Assembly: GCA_019054805.1 (NCBI GenBank)
Contig: JAHQIY010000011.1
Coordinates: 2,423,001 to 2,487,000 of the forward strand
Length of the DNA stretch: 64,000 nucleotides
Direction of reading: 5' to 3'
Source of the DNA: Brachionus manjavacas
Taxonomy: Eukaryota > Rotifera > Eurotatoria > Ploima > Brachionidae
In this document: positions 1 through 11,950 of the stretch, in pieces
How positions within the stretch are numbered: the stretch's first letter is position 1
Layout: each line of letters begins with the position of its first letter
Notes under the pieces: generated by a model
The model's input: the letters and a program-made list of their open reading frames with translations, nothing else
Database searches by the model: none
What the model was told of the DNA's origin: nothing
Translations under genes and position numbers: made by a program

Positions 1-1325
1 TCCATTTTTTTTTTTAAATAAAAAAAGTGACAAGATCGTCTGCAAAGAGAAGTGAATATTCATTATAAGATTTATTTTTTTAGGAATATCATTAATAAAT
101 ATATTAAATAATAAAGGACTAATAACTGATCGTTGAGGAACGCCAGCAGATATTTTGAATTCATCACTAATGTGATCATTTATATTTACCTTAAATGTTC
201 TACAACTCAGAAATGATTTAATCCCATAAATTAAATAGGCAGGTATATTTATCTTTATAAGCTTATAAATTATACCTTCATGCCAAACCTTGTCGAAAGC
301 TTTGGAAATATCAAAAAATAAGCAACATACTTTTTTCTTTCTATTAAATGATTCGACAACTTTTTGGATAAGGAAAACTAAATTATCTGCTGTTCTTCGA
401 TATTTTCTAAAACCAGATTGTTCCTGGATTAGCAAAGAATTTTTCTCCAAGAAATCGTATAATCTTGAAAAAATAATACGTTCAAGCAGTTTACCAAGAC
501 AGCTAGTAATACTAATTGGTCGATAATTAGAAGGGTCTTGTGTAGGAGAAGATTTCTTAGGTATTATTGTGATATTGGCACTTTTCCAAGCTTTAGGAAC
601 TTCTTTGAGACTAAGGTTGAAAAGATCTATTATCTCATTTAATGAATTTATAGGTAGATTTTTTAACATCAGATTGTGGATAAGGTCAGGTCCGCAAGCT
701 GCTTCTCCCTTTAGCTTTTTTAATGCCAATATCATTTCATTAAGGCTAATCGGTTCGTTAAATTTTGGCTGACTATTGCTCTTAAAATATTTTAAATTGG
801 AGTGAGTTATTTCTGAATCTTTTTCAGTGTTTTCAAGGTCAGTATTAAGGCTAAATGTTGTGGATAATATTTCTCCAAATAACTTTCCTTTTTCCTCATC
901 TGTATTAAAATCCTGATTGTTTAGAGTTAGGGCCGGGATTAAATTTGATCCTTTTCTTGATCTAAACTTATTTATTTTTTTCAAAAATGGCCTGCTTGAT
1001 AGTGGATTTTTCACCATCTTTTTAATAAAATCAGACCAATTTTGATTCCAAAATTTTTTTAAGCTAATTTTAATTTCGAATGTTCGAATTGATTATTTCT
1101 TTGTTTCGTCATTTTACAGCGAGTTTTTTGAAAATATCTTCTTATTTTCCTACGTTCTTTAATCAAATCTACAATATAAGGAGGTAGTCTGCTCTTGAAA
1201 ACTTTTTGAGACTGAAAAGGTATACTTTTATGTGCAGCAGACAATATTTTGTTGGTAATTATTTCGTTTTGTTCGTCAATCATCCTCGAAGAAGCAAATA
1301 AATCTTTTGCAAGCAGAGCATTTTT
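1..1325 (-). mobile_element. LINE family A fragment, copy 1 (endonuclease-RT linker to RT palm), runs off window edge
   Basis: Reading the minus strand from about 1325 down gives the linker and N-terminal reverse transcriptase of an APE-type non-LTR retrotransposon. The first part contains EQNEIITNKILSAA and QKVFKSRLPPYIVDLIKERR. The RT palm follows, with ISKAFDKVWHEG, AGVPQGS and INDIP. The catalytic FADD box lies at about 40-50 in a different frame, so there is a frameshift just before it. The fragment closely matches the plus-strand copy at 46141-48662 over this stretch, so the two share a fairly recent source. Its 5' end is truncated near 1325 and the 3' end lies beyond position 1. Open frames are broken, so this is a dead copy. 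Clade (Jockey/CR1-like group) is inferred from motif style only. Confidence 0.85.
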
Positions 1326-1599
1326 TTAATATATTTTTTTGGTTAATTGGTTAAATCAATCAAAAAATTAATTTCAAAAATAATTTAATTTATATTGATG
1401 ACTAAAAGATTAATTAAAATAACCAAAAATGAGTGAATCTCATTTTAATTTGATATGTTTTTAGTTTATTGATTAAAGAAATCAACTATTTTTTTTAATT
1501 TCTAAAAAATTATTTTAGATGATTTTTTTATTTTTTTATATTATTCAATAAATTATTTATGTAGATCAAAAAAATACATCCCTCTTTTTTACCTCTTAT

Positions 1600-1845
1600 A
1601 TTATTCGCTGGTATAAGTTTTTGTAGTCTTTCGAGATATGGCAAATGTCTTAATCCAAACAATTTTTGTTGCCCTTCTTTGAACTTGTTCTAGTATCTTG
1701 ATATCTTTTTGACGATATGGAGAGCAAGCAGCAGATGGATATACTAAATGTGGTCTTATAAAAGCTGTATATAGAGTGTTGAGTGTTGCTACGTCCCACT
1801 TTTTAATTGTTCTTTTTAGTTGACCAAGTACAGAGACGAAAAAAA
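1600..1845 (-). mobile_element. CR1-like LINE, C-terminal fragment
   Basis: The minus strand reads LNTLYTAFIRPHLVYPSA, then SPYRQKDIKILEQVQRRATK. This is the standard region after the RT domain in CR1/L2/Jockey-like LINEs (lvRPhLEYasp...W.PY...di..LE.VQRrAtK). It differs from family A, whose equivalent reads LYKSLVGSILDYSFPCLNS, so it belongs to another family, possibly the one at 12740-13290. No intact ORF or element end is visible. Confidence 0.7.
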
Positions 1846-2187
1846 ATATTCAAGCTCATAAATAAATTATATGCCATTAAATAATCAAATTAGATAATCT
1901 GTATATCTCAACATTTATCTGAAGATACTATTTTTTTCGTTTGAATAAAAATTTTGACATTTAGCATTTTTCTTAAAAATTCAAAATTTGTATCTCCTTT
2001 TAAAATTTTTTTTTAATTTGCTTAGCAAATAATTTAAGCTAAATAAAATCTTACGAATAAGTAATATTAAAAACCAAATGAAATTTATAAAAGATGCTAG
2101 ACTTTTATCGTATATTAAATTTGAAATAAATGTCAGAAATTTTATATAAATAATTCCTTTTTATCTTAAAATCAAAATAACTAAAAA

Positions 2188-4779
2188 ATGAATCTGATAA
2201 TTTTTTTTACAAGTTTAATTCTTTTAAAATTCACACAAGAATTACCAACTTCAGAGATAAAAAATCTAAAATGGTGGCAAAAAGGTGTAATCTACCAACT
2301 ATACCCTCGTTCATTCAAGGACTCAAATGGTGATGGCTATGGAGACCTGGGTGGTGTTATTGAAAAAATGGACTATTTAAAATCAATTGGAATCGCAGCT
2401 ATTTGGCTGAACCCAATTTACCCATCTGGTGGATTAGATGGTGGCTATGACATTTCGTCTTTTGTTGATATTGATCCTCTCTTGGGAGATATGGCTACGT
2501 TTGATCGGCTTGTTGAAGAAGCCCATAAAAGAGGCATGCTATTTTTTTCGATTTTTTTTATTTATAAAATTAAATATGAAAATTATTGAATCTTGAAGAT
2601 TTGTATGTAATCATGGATTTTATTCCCAACCATTCTTCAGACAAGCACCACTGGTTTCAGGCAAGCAAAAACAATTCAGACAAGTATCGAGATTATTATG
2701 TTTGGCATCCAAGCAAAGATCGATCTAAGCCTCCAAATAATTGGGTATGTTTGGACATGAAAGAGATAGTATTTTTTTTCTTAATTTGACTCAAGATCTT
2801 ACCTAAATAATTTTAAGTCAAACAATTTGCGTTATTTATAACTATTTCTGCTCTTAATTTTTTAAGGATAGAAAAATTAAATTCTCTTCATACAATATCA
2901 TAGATTTTGTTATTTTGTTATTTTTTTTTGTGATATTCAAAATTTTCTCATTAGGTGTTTTTCAATTATTTTTGTCAAAAGTATTGCAGCAAAATTTAAA
3001 TTCAAAGGTGATTTTAAAGTTAATTCCATTTGAATGGGAGGTAAATATTTAAAAAAAAATTTCTCTTGGATTTCTTCTAAATCATCCTTTTAATTTAAAT
3101 CAAATTTTTTAATAAAAAGTCTTTTTATTTCTCATTTTAATTCTGATTTTTTAATCTTAAAAATTTGAAGGTCTCATTTTTTGGAGGACCAGCATGGTCA
3201 TTTGATGAACAAAGGAGTCAATGGTACTTACATCAGTTTTTACCCCAGCAGCCTGATTTAAATATAAGAAATGAAGATGTTCAAAAAGAAATAGAAGTAA
3301 AAATTATTTACTTCTATTTTAATTTTATACTTAATTGATTTAAATTAAATTTTTTTTTTTTAGAATATAATGAGGTTTTGGCTACAGGAAAAAAAAGTTG
3401 ACGGATTTCGAATAGATGCTCTAGGATTTTTATTCGAAGAAGAAAATTTTCGAGATGAACCTATTATTACACATGCCGAAGCCGAGAATCTGAACTATCC
3501 GGATTTAGATCATATAAACACATTCAGCAGACCGGAAACATTTGAAACTTTAGTTGAATGGCGTAAATTAATAGAAAAGATTGCAAAAGAGGAAAAATCA
3601 GAAAAGTTGTTTAAATTTTTAGAAATTAATTTTTTTAAATTCAAAAACAATTTAAAGAATGATGGTAGTTGAAGTATATGACAAAGTGGAGACAACATTA
3701 AAATACTGTTTATACAACAACCAGCCTGCTGCACAATTTCCATTCAATTTCCAATTTATTCAGCTCAGAAATGGTACAGATTTCATAAAAAATCAAGAGG
3801 GAGTGCCATTTGAACCAAAAGGTATCAAAAAATTGATTGATCCATGGATTGAAAATTTACCTGATAGCTGCTGGTCAAATTGGCAAGTACTATAGCAGCT
3901 TAAAAATTAATTTCAGTTCGATTTAACTTTGCTTTTATGGTAGCTAGGAAATCATGACAATACGCGGGTTGGAACAAGAATTGGAAAGCAATTTATTGAT
4001 GTGGCCAATGCGATAAATTTGCTTCTAGGAGGTACTACAATCACATACTATGGAGAAGAAATAGGAATGCTTGATTTACCAAAAGACAAGTTGAGTTTTG
4101 AAGAGTGTCAAGATGAAGCGGGAAAAAGAAGAGGAGTAAATTAGAAATTTTTGTTTAATTTTTTTTTTATTCACCTTTTGTTTTTTAATTTAGCCTGAGC
4201 TTTTTCAAATTTACAGTCGAGACTACGAAAGAACACCGATGCAATGGTCAACTGTGAATAACAATGCAGGATTTATGAATTTTGAAACCGACAAAGACCG
4301 AAAGCCTTGGCTGCCAGTCAACGAAAATTACGTCCATTTAAATGTTGAAGTAAGCTCATTTTATTTGAGAAAAAAAAAAGATTTTTTTTGAAAATTAACT
4401 ATTTTTTTTTTATTTAAAGAAAGAAAGTGGTGAAGACTTTTCACATTTAAACATTTATAAAGACTTGATAAAGCTTAAACAAGAGGCTGCATTTTCATGG
4501 GGTGATTTTAGATATTTACTAGTAAATGAGGAAATATTTTCGTTTGAACGAAATGCTGCTGGTTTTAACAAATACGCTGTTTTGATGAATCTATCAATGA
4601 GAACAATCAATGTAGATCTAAGCGATTTTGATGTTCCAAATGATGCCAAAATAGTTTATGTGTTTGGTGCTGATCCGCAGGAAACAAACGAATTGAGAAA
4701 ATTCTATTCCATTGGGCAAAGTGTTTCGAGAAAAAGAATTTTGTTGAATGCTGTTAATTGCATCATTTTATCTTATTGA
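2188..4779 (+). CDS. Secreted alpha-glucosidase / maltase, GH13 family
   Basis: Hydrolyses terminal alpha-1,4 glucose residues of maltose and maltooligosaccharides, probably extracellularly or in the gut. Eight exons join in frame to 598 codons: 2188-2533, 2599-2744, 3171-3296, 3364-3605, 3658-3886, 3944-4135, 4194-4349, 4420-4779. The N-terminus ([15 protein letters not shown]) is a likely signal peptide. GH13 motifs follow in order: [23 protein letters not shown] (region I), GFRIDAL (nucleophile near D224), VVEVYDK (acid/base near E292), LGNHDNTR (third acidic residue near D368), and [10 protein letters not shown]. All catalytic residues are present and the length is normal, so it looks functional. 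A TATA-like TATATAAATA lies near 2143 and AATAAA at 4835. Intron 1 has no GT donor at the right place. A GC-AG intron keeps the frame but gives D where relatives usually have G. The other introns are GT-AG, 51-426 nt. The orientation is shared with no neighbour. Confidence 0.92.
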
Positions 4780-5069
4780 TCTTTTTCCATTATAGCAAAT
4801 TAATTAGACTATTTAACCATGAGAATTGATAAAAAATAAATACATCTAAAGTTATCCTATTTGTTTTTGTTTTGAACATCCTTCCTTTCACATTAATTAT
4901 AAATGACCAAATATTTTAATTTAGAAATATGATTTCTTATTTTATCTTTGTATACAAACTTTCAAAATCAATAAATTTTTTTTATTTAAATTATTACAAT
5001 AAATGGATAATAATGTTATATTTAAGGTAAATCACTTTTAAAATAAATTCGATAAATTATTTATTTTGC

Positions 5070-6735
5070 TAAAGTTGGAAATTTTTTAAGGAAATTTGAT
5101 TTTAATTTACTCCGTAAGCTTGATAGTATAGAGAATAAGTGGGGTTTTGTTAAGGAAACAATTATAAATGCTATAGAAGAATGTTGTCCTTTAAAAAAAT
5201 CTATTCGTAAGAAAAATGAGCAATCCCCTTGGTTCGATGCTGAATTAAGATCATTTAGAAATTTTAGGGATTATTGCTATCAGAATTATATGATGGATAA
5301 AACAGAACAGAATCTTTTCCAGTATAGGGATGCTAGATGTATAAAAAACTAAATCGTCAAAAAATAAAATTATATTTTGAGGCTAAAAAGTCTAATGACT
5401 TCAAAAATTCTAAGAAATTCTGGAATTTTTATAAAACATCCATAAAACTGAGAGGAGATGCTGAATTTGACAGCTTTCCAGAAGAACTTTGTTGGGATGT
5501 TAAAAAAGCCTCAAATACTGTTGATCAAGTGGAAATGTTTAATAGCTGCTTTGCTTCTATTGAATCTTCCTCTTTGTCCAGTGAAAATGAATCAGCCAAA
5601 TACATTTTTGATACATTTAGAGAATTAAAATTTAATGAAAATATTTTAACTCCAGGATTTTCATTTTGTGAATTCTCTTTGGATGAAATTAAAAAGGCTG
5701 TTGACGAACTCCTTCGTCAAGCTCCCTGGATTTGTTGGAATTCAGACCAAGATTATCCAAAATCTTAACGAATTCTTTGTTCCATTATTATATGAGCTCT
5801 TTAATAATTGTTTATTTTTTAAAAATATTCCGGAAGACTGGAAAATTGCCATTGTTAATCCTTTATTTAAAAATAAAGGTGACAGGTCAGATATAAACAA
5901 TTATCGGGGGATATCAATCCTATCACCAATAGCAAAAATCTTTGAAAAACTTTTAGCAAAACAGATATCTTATTATTTTGAATCGAATAAGATTTTATTA
6001 AAATGACAACATGGTTTTAGAAACGGACATTCTTGTCAAACTGTAATCCATGAGTATATCAGTGAAATAAATAAAGCTAAAGAAAATAAACTAACAACTG
6101 TTTCTTTGTTTATTGACTTTAGGAAAGCATTTGATGTAATTGATTCAAATTTATTACTTTTAAAACTTTTTCACTATGGTTTTGATAATTCTTCTTTGGG
6201 TCTTCTTTCAAACTATTTTGAAAATAGATCTCAGATAGTTAGAATTGGTTGTGAAAAGTCTAATCCAGTAAAATTAAAATTAGGTGTCCCGCAAGGATCT
6301 GTCCTGGGTCCACTGCTATTTCTTATTTTTGTCAATGATTTACCATTTTTATTTAAAAATTTAAGTATTAAAATGTTTGCAGATGATACAACAATAAGTT
6401 TCTCTGAAAAAGACCTTGAAACTTCTTTGATAAAATTAAATGTTACAACAAAAAATTTAAATGAATGGTGTATTTTTAACAGAATTGATAAAAACTGGTC
6501 AAAAACTTTTTGCATGATTTTTGATAATAGGAAAAAATTATATCCAGATAAGATTAGAGTAGGTAATGAAGACATATTAGTTGTAAAGGAAATCTGCTTA
6601 TTAGGCTTCATAATTGATCAAAATCTTAATTTTACCAAATTTGTATCTAATTTATCAATTCAAGTTAATAGGAAATTATTTTCTATCAAGAGAATTTTCT
6701 ATCTTGCAGAAAGATTTTGTGGATTCGGAATGTGA
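5070..6735 (+). mobile_element. LINE family B, 5'-truncated RT copy
   Basis: A non-LTR retrotransposon starting inside the endonuclease-RT linker (PWFDAELRSFRNFRDYCYQN, then KLYFEAKKSNDFKNSKKFW) and running through RT. Palm motifs are NPLFKNKGDRSDINNYRGIS, FIDFRKAFDVIDSNLLLLKL, LGVPQGSVLGPLLFL and MFADDTTI, so the catalytic box is retained. The frame is broken at least three times: a stop at about 5346, a frame change near 5700, and a stop at 6004 within the segment before HGFRNGHS. It ends abruptly near 6735 after KRIFYLAERF, before the C-terminal region seen in other family B copies. Next to it is an unrelated hAT fragment, so the end is a rearrangement and not a normal 3' tail. Confidence 0.9.
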
Positions 6736-6859
6736 TTTAGAAGAAACAATTGCTCTAAGCAAACTTCAAAACTAATAATTTAAAAGAACAATTTGAATTT
6801 ATAAATTTATTTTCACTTTTTTTAAATTTGAAAATCAAAATATAATAACATGAGAAGTT

Positions 6860-7723
6860 TATTCAATTATATCGGACTTGTACTTTTGGATAGTTGGACA
6901 ATTGGATTCACATCAAAATAAAGAAGATGATCAAGAAATTTTTGCTTTTACGTTGTTTAAAGATGCAGAATTAAAGCTAAAAAAATATTTTATAGAAGGA
7001 AGTCAACCAGCGATGGACTTATTTAAAAATGCTTAAGTTTTTGATCGACAACAAATTGCACATTTATCTAAAAATTTACAAGAATATAATTTTCTAGATT
7101 CAATTCAGTTAGAATTAAAAGATGAATGGAAAGTATATATTAAAATTTGTTCTGAATTATCAATGCAATCTATAAATGATTTTGATGTTGAAAAATGGTG
7201 GTTAAAACATAAAATTCGATTACCAAAAATGTTTAATGTAGCCAGGTGGTATATTAAAATTCCAGCAAGCTCATGCGACTCTGAACGAGCTTTTTCAAAA
7301 TACAAAATTGTGCTTGATGAAAAACGCCAAAATATGACCGAAGAAACGATTAAAATGAATAATTTTTTCTATTTTAATTATCCTGAATACTGGGGTAACC
7401 TGACGGAAAATGAAGATGAAACAAGGCTTGATGATGACATTATACCTTTGGAAAATGACTTAGACTAAAAAAACTAATAATTTTTATTTTTATTAAGGAA
7501 AGATTTTTTTATCTTATAAACAATTAAATTTTCATTAAATGTAAAAATGTTACGATAAATTTTTAGGAATTGTCTCTATAAACTTTTTTTGTTCAAAATT
7601 TTTATGCATTTTTTAGCACTTTTTCGCATTTTTTTGCATTTTTATCGCACTTTTTGACCTAAAAAAGTCATATTTTTGGAGCATTTTTTCACCAAAAAAA
7701 AAATGCATTTTTGGTTGTCTCTG
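6860..7723 (+). pseudogene. hAT transposon 3' half: transposase C-terminus plus right terminal repeat
   Basis: The stretch reads EDDQEIFAFTLFKDAELKLK, an in-frame stop at about 7034, then FDRQQIAHLSKNLQEYNF, and from about 7163 the hAT dimerisation region: VEKWWLKHK, IPASSCDSERAFSKYK and EKRQNM. The W-W...PASS..SER.FS signature defines hAT C-termini. After the stop at 7468 the DNA is full of GCATTTTT/GCACTTTTT motifs and closes with GGTTGTCTCTG at 7713-7723. Its complement CAGAGACAACC fits the CAGRG start of hAT terminal repeats. No left end or N-terminal transposase is present, so this is half an element joined to the LINE at 5070-6735. Confidence 0.8.
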
Positions 7724-8189
7724 GTGATTTGACATTTATTTAGTTAATTATTTTTTTTTGTATTTTACATAATTAAGAAAATTATGGATGTAATCTATGT
7801 CAAATTTGGGAAACATTTGAATAAACTCAATAAAGTGTAGATTTACATTATTAATTTTTCTTTGTCTAATAAGAGATAAATTTAAATCTAGATCTTTCAG
7901 AGTAAAAGATTTGATAAATTTAGAAAAAAAGAAGGAAAATGTTACTTCACCAAAAGAGTTGAACCCTAGACTTCCTGGAGTATAAAATTTATTACTGTTT
8001 CTTAAATTATATGGTTTGTTAAGTGATTCGCTCACAATAAGTTGAGTTTTAAGTTGAAGAGGCGATTATGGGTTCTTTAAAATCTTATAATGAAACCTAT
8101 GTTGAAATCCGTAAAGACCTAGAATTTCAAGATTATTATCATTTAATTAGTTTAAGACCGTTTCTCGGCCAATGACAACACACTGTAAA

Positions 8190-8223
8190 ATAAAGCGTGC
8201 AGTATTTAGATAAGAAGTACGTC

Positions 8224-8254
<31 letters not shown>

Positions 8255-8762
8255 TTCAAAACTTTAGCTTTTCAAAAAAATTTTTTGGTATTGTGCTTCG
8301 GTCTTTCGTGTCAAATATTCTTCTAATTTCTTTGACCTGTTCATCTTCTCTCTCGCACCTTATTTCATCTTTGATTATAAAAATTTTTGCAGCACATGCT
8401 TCTTGGATAGTCACGCTTGTGCCAAAATCAAGTATTTCTGTTATCTCAAAAATCTCGCTCACAATTTCATCCTTGATATCAATATCACTCATATATTTTA
8501 TAAGTTCGCTGGTTAGCCGATTTGAGTCCAGCCTAAGAAAGAAGTCTAATTTGATTAGCTTTATTTTGTGTTCGGTCGGCTCAATGTTCATTGCGTGAAA
8601 AATTTTCCTCGTCCTACACCTTGTTGAAATGTCCATTAAGATTTTGACAATGTTTCCTTCAAATCGCTTGAGGTCATTGATTTCAGTGCGTTTTAAATAG
8701 AACGTTTCTATGCCATAAAGTAGAATTGGTCTAATATAAGTTTTAAAGAGCTGTCCTTTCAT
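8190..8762 (-). mobile_element. LINE family C C-terminal fragment inside LINE family B
   Basis: An open frame at 8762-8256 on the minus strand encodes 168 residues starting MKGQLFKTYIRPILLYGIE and continuing LKRTEINDLKRFEGNIVKIL. It matches the region after the RT of a third LINE family, where a pronounced IRPILLYGIE motif replaces the usual PHFDYC. It is intact to the stop at 8256, but all upstream RT is absent (5' truncation). It splits family B sequence on both sides. A run of about 28 A residues on the plus strand lies just beyond the stop at 8227-8254. That polarity is opposite to the expected poly(A) tail of a minus-strand LINE. Confidence 0.7.
8227..8254 (+). repeat. Poly(A) tract
   Basis: About 28 consecutive A residues on the plus strand, the longest such run I see in the window. 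It lies between the minus-strand LINE C fragment and resumed LINE B sequence. Confidence 0.9.
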
Positions 8763-10140
8763 TGTTGGGTGGATGTGAGGTGATTATTAATTTCAAGATT
8801 ATATTTTATTGTATTGATATCATTAGGATAATTAACTTTGGCTTTGAAGTGAATCAATTTGAAAAGCGAAATATAATATGAATTGGATATAGATTGAAAA
8901 GCAGGTTTGGAGAAATAAATGGTTAGAGATAAACAATAATCAAAGTGGGGCAATATGAACGTTTTAAAGAATTGTATTTTAACTGGTTTTGAAAGAAAGA
9001 ATAATTGATTAATTGAGTTAAGCTTTTTATAAATAGTAGCTTTTAGATTGTTAACGTGACTTGTAAAGTTTAATATATTATCTATTATAACACCTAAAAG
9101 CTTGAATTCAGGTACAACCTCGATTTCGAATGAACTAAAAGAAAATGATGCTGGTACTACTATGTTTTTTTTTTATGGATAATCATTATTTTAGTTTTAT
9201 CCCAGTTGATATCGAGACGATTAAACGAGCACCATTTGTACACTAGTTCTAAGCAATTTTTGAACTTGTCAATTAAATCATTTAAAAATGTAAAATATTA
9301 CAGTAAAATATTACAGGTAGTACGGAAATTCCTCTGTAGTTGTTGATGATTTCGATTGGACCTTTATTTTTGTATAAAGCTATTACTATTGCGCATTTCC
9401 ATTCATCAGGCACTCTGCAATAATCAAAACAATCATTGATAAGTTCAGTTAACACTGGACCAAGAATTACTGCTGAATCCTTAAAGATTTTGACTGAAAT
9501 ATCTGAGATTCCAGGACCATTGTTAGGGTTCAAATTACTAATCAATTTAACAACAGAATCGACCGATATTAAATGAAAATCAAAAGTTTTTTCTTTTAAT
9601 TTACTAAAGGGACACATGTTAGAAAGTTCATTAAATGTTTCATTTATGAAAGTAATACAGGTCATTAAATCAGATATTGAATCTGATTTTATATCGGTGA
9701 AAAAATGATTCATTATCTTGCTAATTTCTGAGGCCTCAGATTCGGAGTTATTACCTTTGATAATGAAGTTCGGTATAATACTGTTTTGCCTGTCAGACTT
9801 TAATTTTATTGTTGATCTGTAGAATTCATAAAATTTTTTGGAATTTTGAAAATCATTTAATTTTTTATCTTTTAAATAAAAGATTAATTTTAGTTCGGTC
9901 AAAGTTTTTATTCGCTTTTTTGCTTCTACATACGATAAATAATAAGAGCGATCATGTGTGTTTTTCCAAGACTTGTAAAAACCATCCCGTGTTTTAGAAA
10001 GAGAATTAATTTCATTATCTGACCATGGGCTAATAGAATTTTTATTATCAATTTTAATATTTTTAATTGGTGCAATGGAATCTACTATACTTAAAATTGA
10101 GTTCTTTAGGGAGTTCCATTTATCATTAGGTAGATAATTA

Positions 10141-11884
10141 ATTTAAGATTAAACTATGGATTTTTTTCTCTTATTCGGTGTCTTTTCGCTCTGGAAAATT
10201 TTCTTTAAACTTTGGGGATGTTGACGTTGAAGCAATGAATTTAATTTGATTTTAATAAATCTTTTAAATAATAAATAACAAGACCTCAATAGCTTAATTT
10301 TTATTTGGGAAGAAAATTTTGTAAATTTTTATCTAATGTAAAGATAAAATATTAATCTTTTTTTTCAAATTTTGCAAATTTAAATTTATTTTGCTTTTAA
10401 AAATTAAAATATTATTTAAAGCGTTAGTAAGGCCATAATTTGGATAACTTAATATGTATTTTTGTCTTTGAAGTTTTTTTAGTTAAAGATAATTAGAAAA
10501 AAATTTGCTTTTTTTTTAATGAAATAATTAACTTTTTTTATTACTTAAAAAACTAAAATAATTTTTTATAAAGATTTTAATTAATTATGTTTTGATCATG
10601 ATCATTAACTTCAAGTTTTCAAAACTTTTCCAATTTTTTTAAATAAATTAAATAGGCAATTTGTATGGAACTGTAAAATCTCAAACATTTAGCATTTTTG
10701 AATTTTTGATCAGTTTAAAAAAAAAATTACTCATAAAAATTCTAATTGAAACAATAAAATTTGAAAATATTTTTTTTTAGAAATAGATCAAGTTTTGATA
10801 AAATAGATAGTTTTATTAATTGAATAATTAATATTAATAAACATGAAATTTTTTTTCATTTTAGTAATATTTTAATATTTTGCTTTTGTTTAGAACAGAT
10901 AAACTAAAGAATAAATGATTAAAAATTGATGGTATGAAGAATGGATTAACTAAGTACTTAAACTAAAATTTAAACTATTATTTTTTTTCCTAATCTGAAC
11001 TATTTTTATTTTTGAAATAATCAAAAAGCGCTAGCTCGATTTTAAAAATAAATTACATTCAATTTTTCAGTGGATTAAATAATTTAATCAAGCTTTAGCG
11101 CAATCACAAGTATTTTTTTGCCAAAACAGGAATTTTGTTTGCCTTTAGAAATTCTGAAATGAAACTAAACCAGAAATTAATAAGAATCTTTAGCAAAACA
11201 ATTATATTTATCATAATTCCTTAATTTGGGTTATTTCATTTCATTTAAGAATAAATTTTGGCTATAATCTTCGAAAAAACTATAAATTTTAGCAATTAAT
11301 AAAAATAAAAACCATATTTTTAAATGCTATGATATTTGATGAAAAAACCGAGCACCTACGATCGATTAGCCAGGAGGTGTTCGATCTAAAATCAATTTTT
11401 TTTTCAACTAACTATAATTTTTCTATTTTTGGCTTTATCCTTAATTTTTTTCAAATTTAAAAAAAAAATTTGTTTTATTTTTTGGTCAGTTTTTTTTTTT
11501 TTGTAAATCAGCATTCCCACTTCAGATACTTTTCAAAGTAATTTTTGCAAATTTTACTGTTTGTGCATTTTTCGGACTTATTTTGATACATTGAATGCAT
11601 TGATTGTAACCAATTTTGGACATTCAAAAGTTCATTGAGTTTTTAATTTTTTTCTCACAATTTTCAATTCCAATTACCTGCTCAATTACCACTCATTGCT
11701 AAGAAAATATTGGACTAAATATTAAAGCTGAATTTGGCATTAATCATCTCTTCGTGCATGAGATAATTCATTACTATCTGCAATTGTAAACATTTGCATC
11801 AAATTGAATACCACATTAAAAAAATTTAAAAAAAACTGAACTCAAATTCTTCCAAAAGATGCATCCTACTAAGTAAATGTCAAT
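10141..11884. other. AT-rich intergenic spacer
   Basis: No coding potential, RNA gene or element end recognised. The only local structure is a 9-bp stem at 11349-11357 and 11375-11383 (CGAGCACCT with AGGTGTTCG, one G-U pair, 17-nt loop). Confidence 0.6.
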
Positions 11885-11950
11885 AACTTGGAGGTAAATG
11901 AAAACAATTCCAATGTGTAATTACTAACCTGTTTTAGGAAGAAGATTGAT
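11885..11950 (-). mobile_element. LINE family A 5' endonuclease relic
   Basis: The minus strand carries LVITHWNC, then FHLP, matching the start of the endonuclease ORF of the family A copy at 48668-49013 (RLVITHWNCLHLPR). Similarity covers only some 60 bp, and the frame is broken just upstream. Confidence 0.55.

Larger units (their letters stand above)
7740..10140 (-). mobile_element. LINE family B, interrupted and internally deleted copy
   Basis: Read from 10140 down the minus strand. There is a linker (SPWSDNEINSLSKTRDG) and an N-terminal RT half at 9902-9282 containing NPNNGPGISDISVKIF, VPDEWKCAIVIALYKNKG and NNYRGISVLP. At about 9290 the reading jumps to a post-catalytic segment (WCSFNRLDINWDKTKIMI, ILPHFDYCLSLTIYFSKP), so the palm with the YADD/FADD box is missing. 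A different LINE fragment then interrupts at about 8190-8762. Family B resumes at about 8180-7748 with NNLEILGLYGFQHRF, a stop, PYNLRNSNKFY and SFGEVTFSFFFSKFI. The same C-terminal signature occurs on the plus strand at 24566-24928. This is a dead copy. Confidence 0.88.

Noticed and set aside
290..772. Plus-strand open frames (78 and 67 codons) over the LINE at 1-1325
   Set aside because: They are antisense shadows of the RT; the same shadow recurs opposite the RT of the family A copy at 47280-47768.
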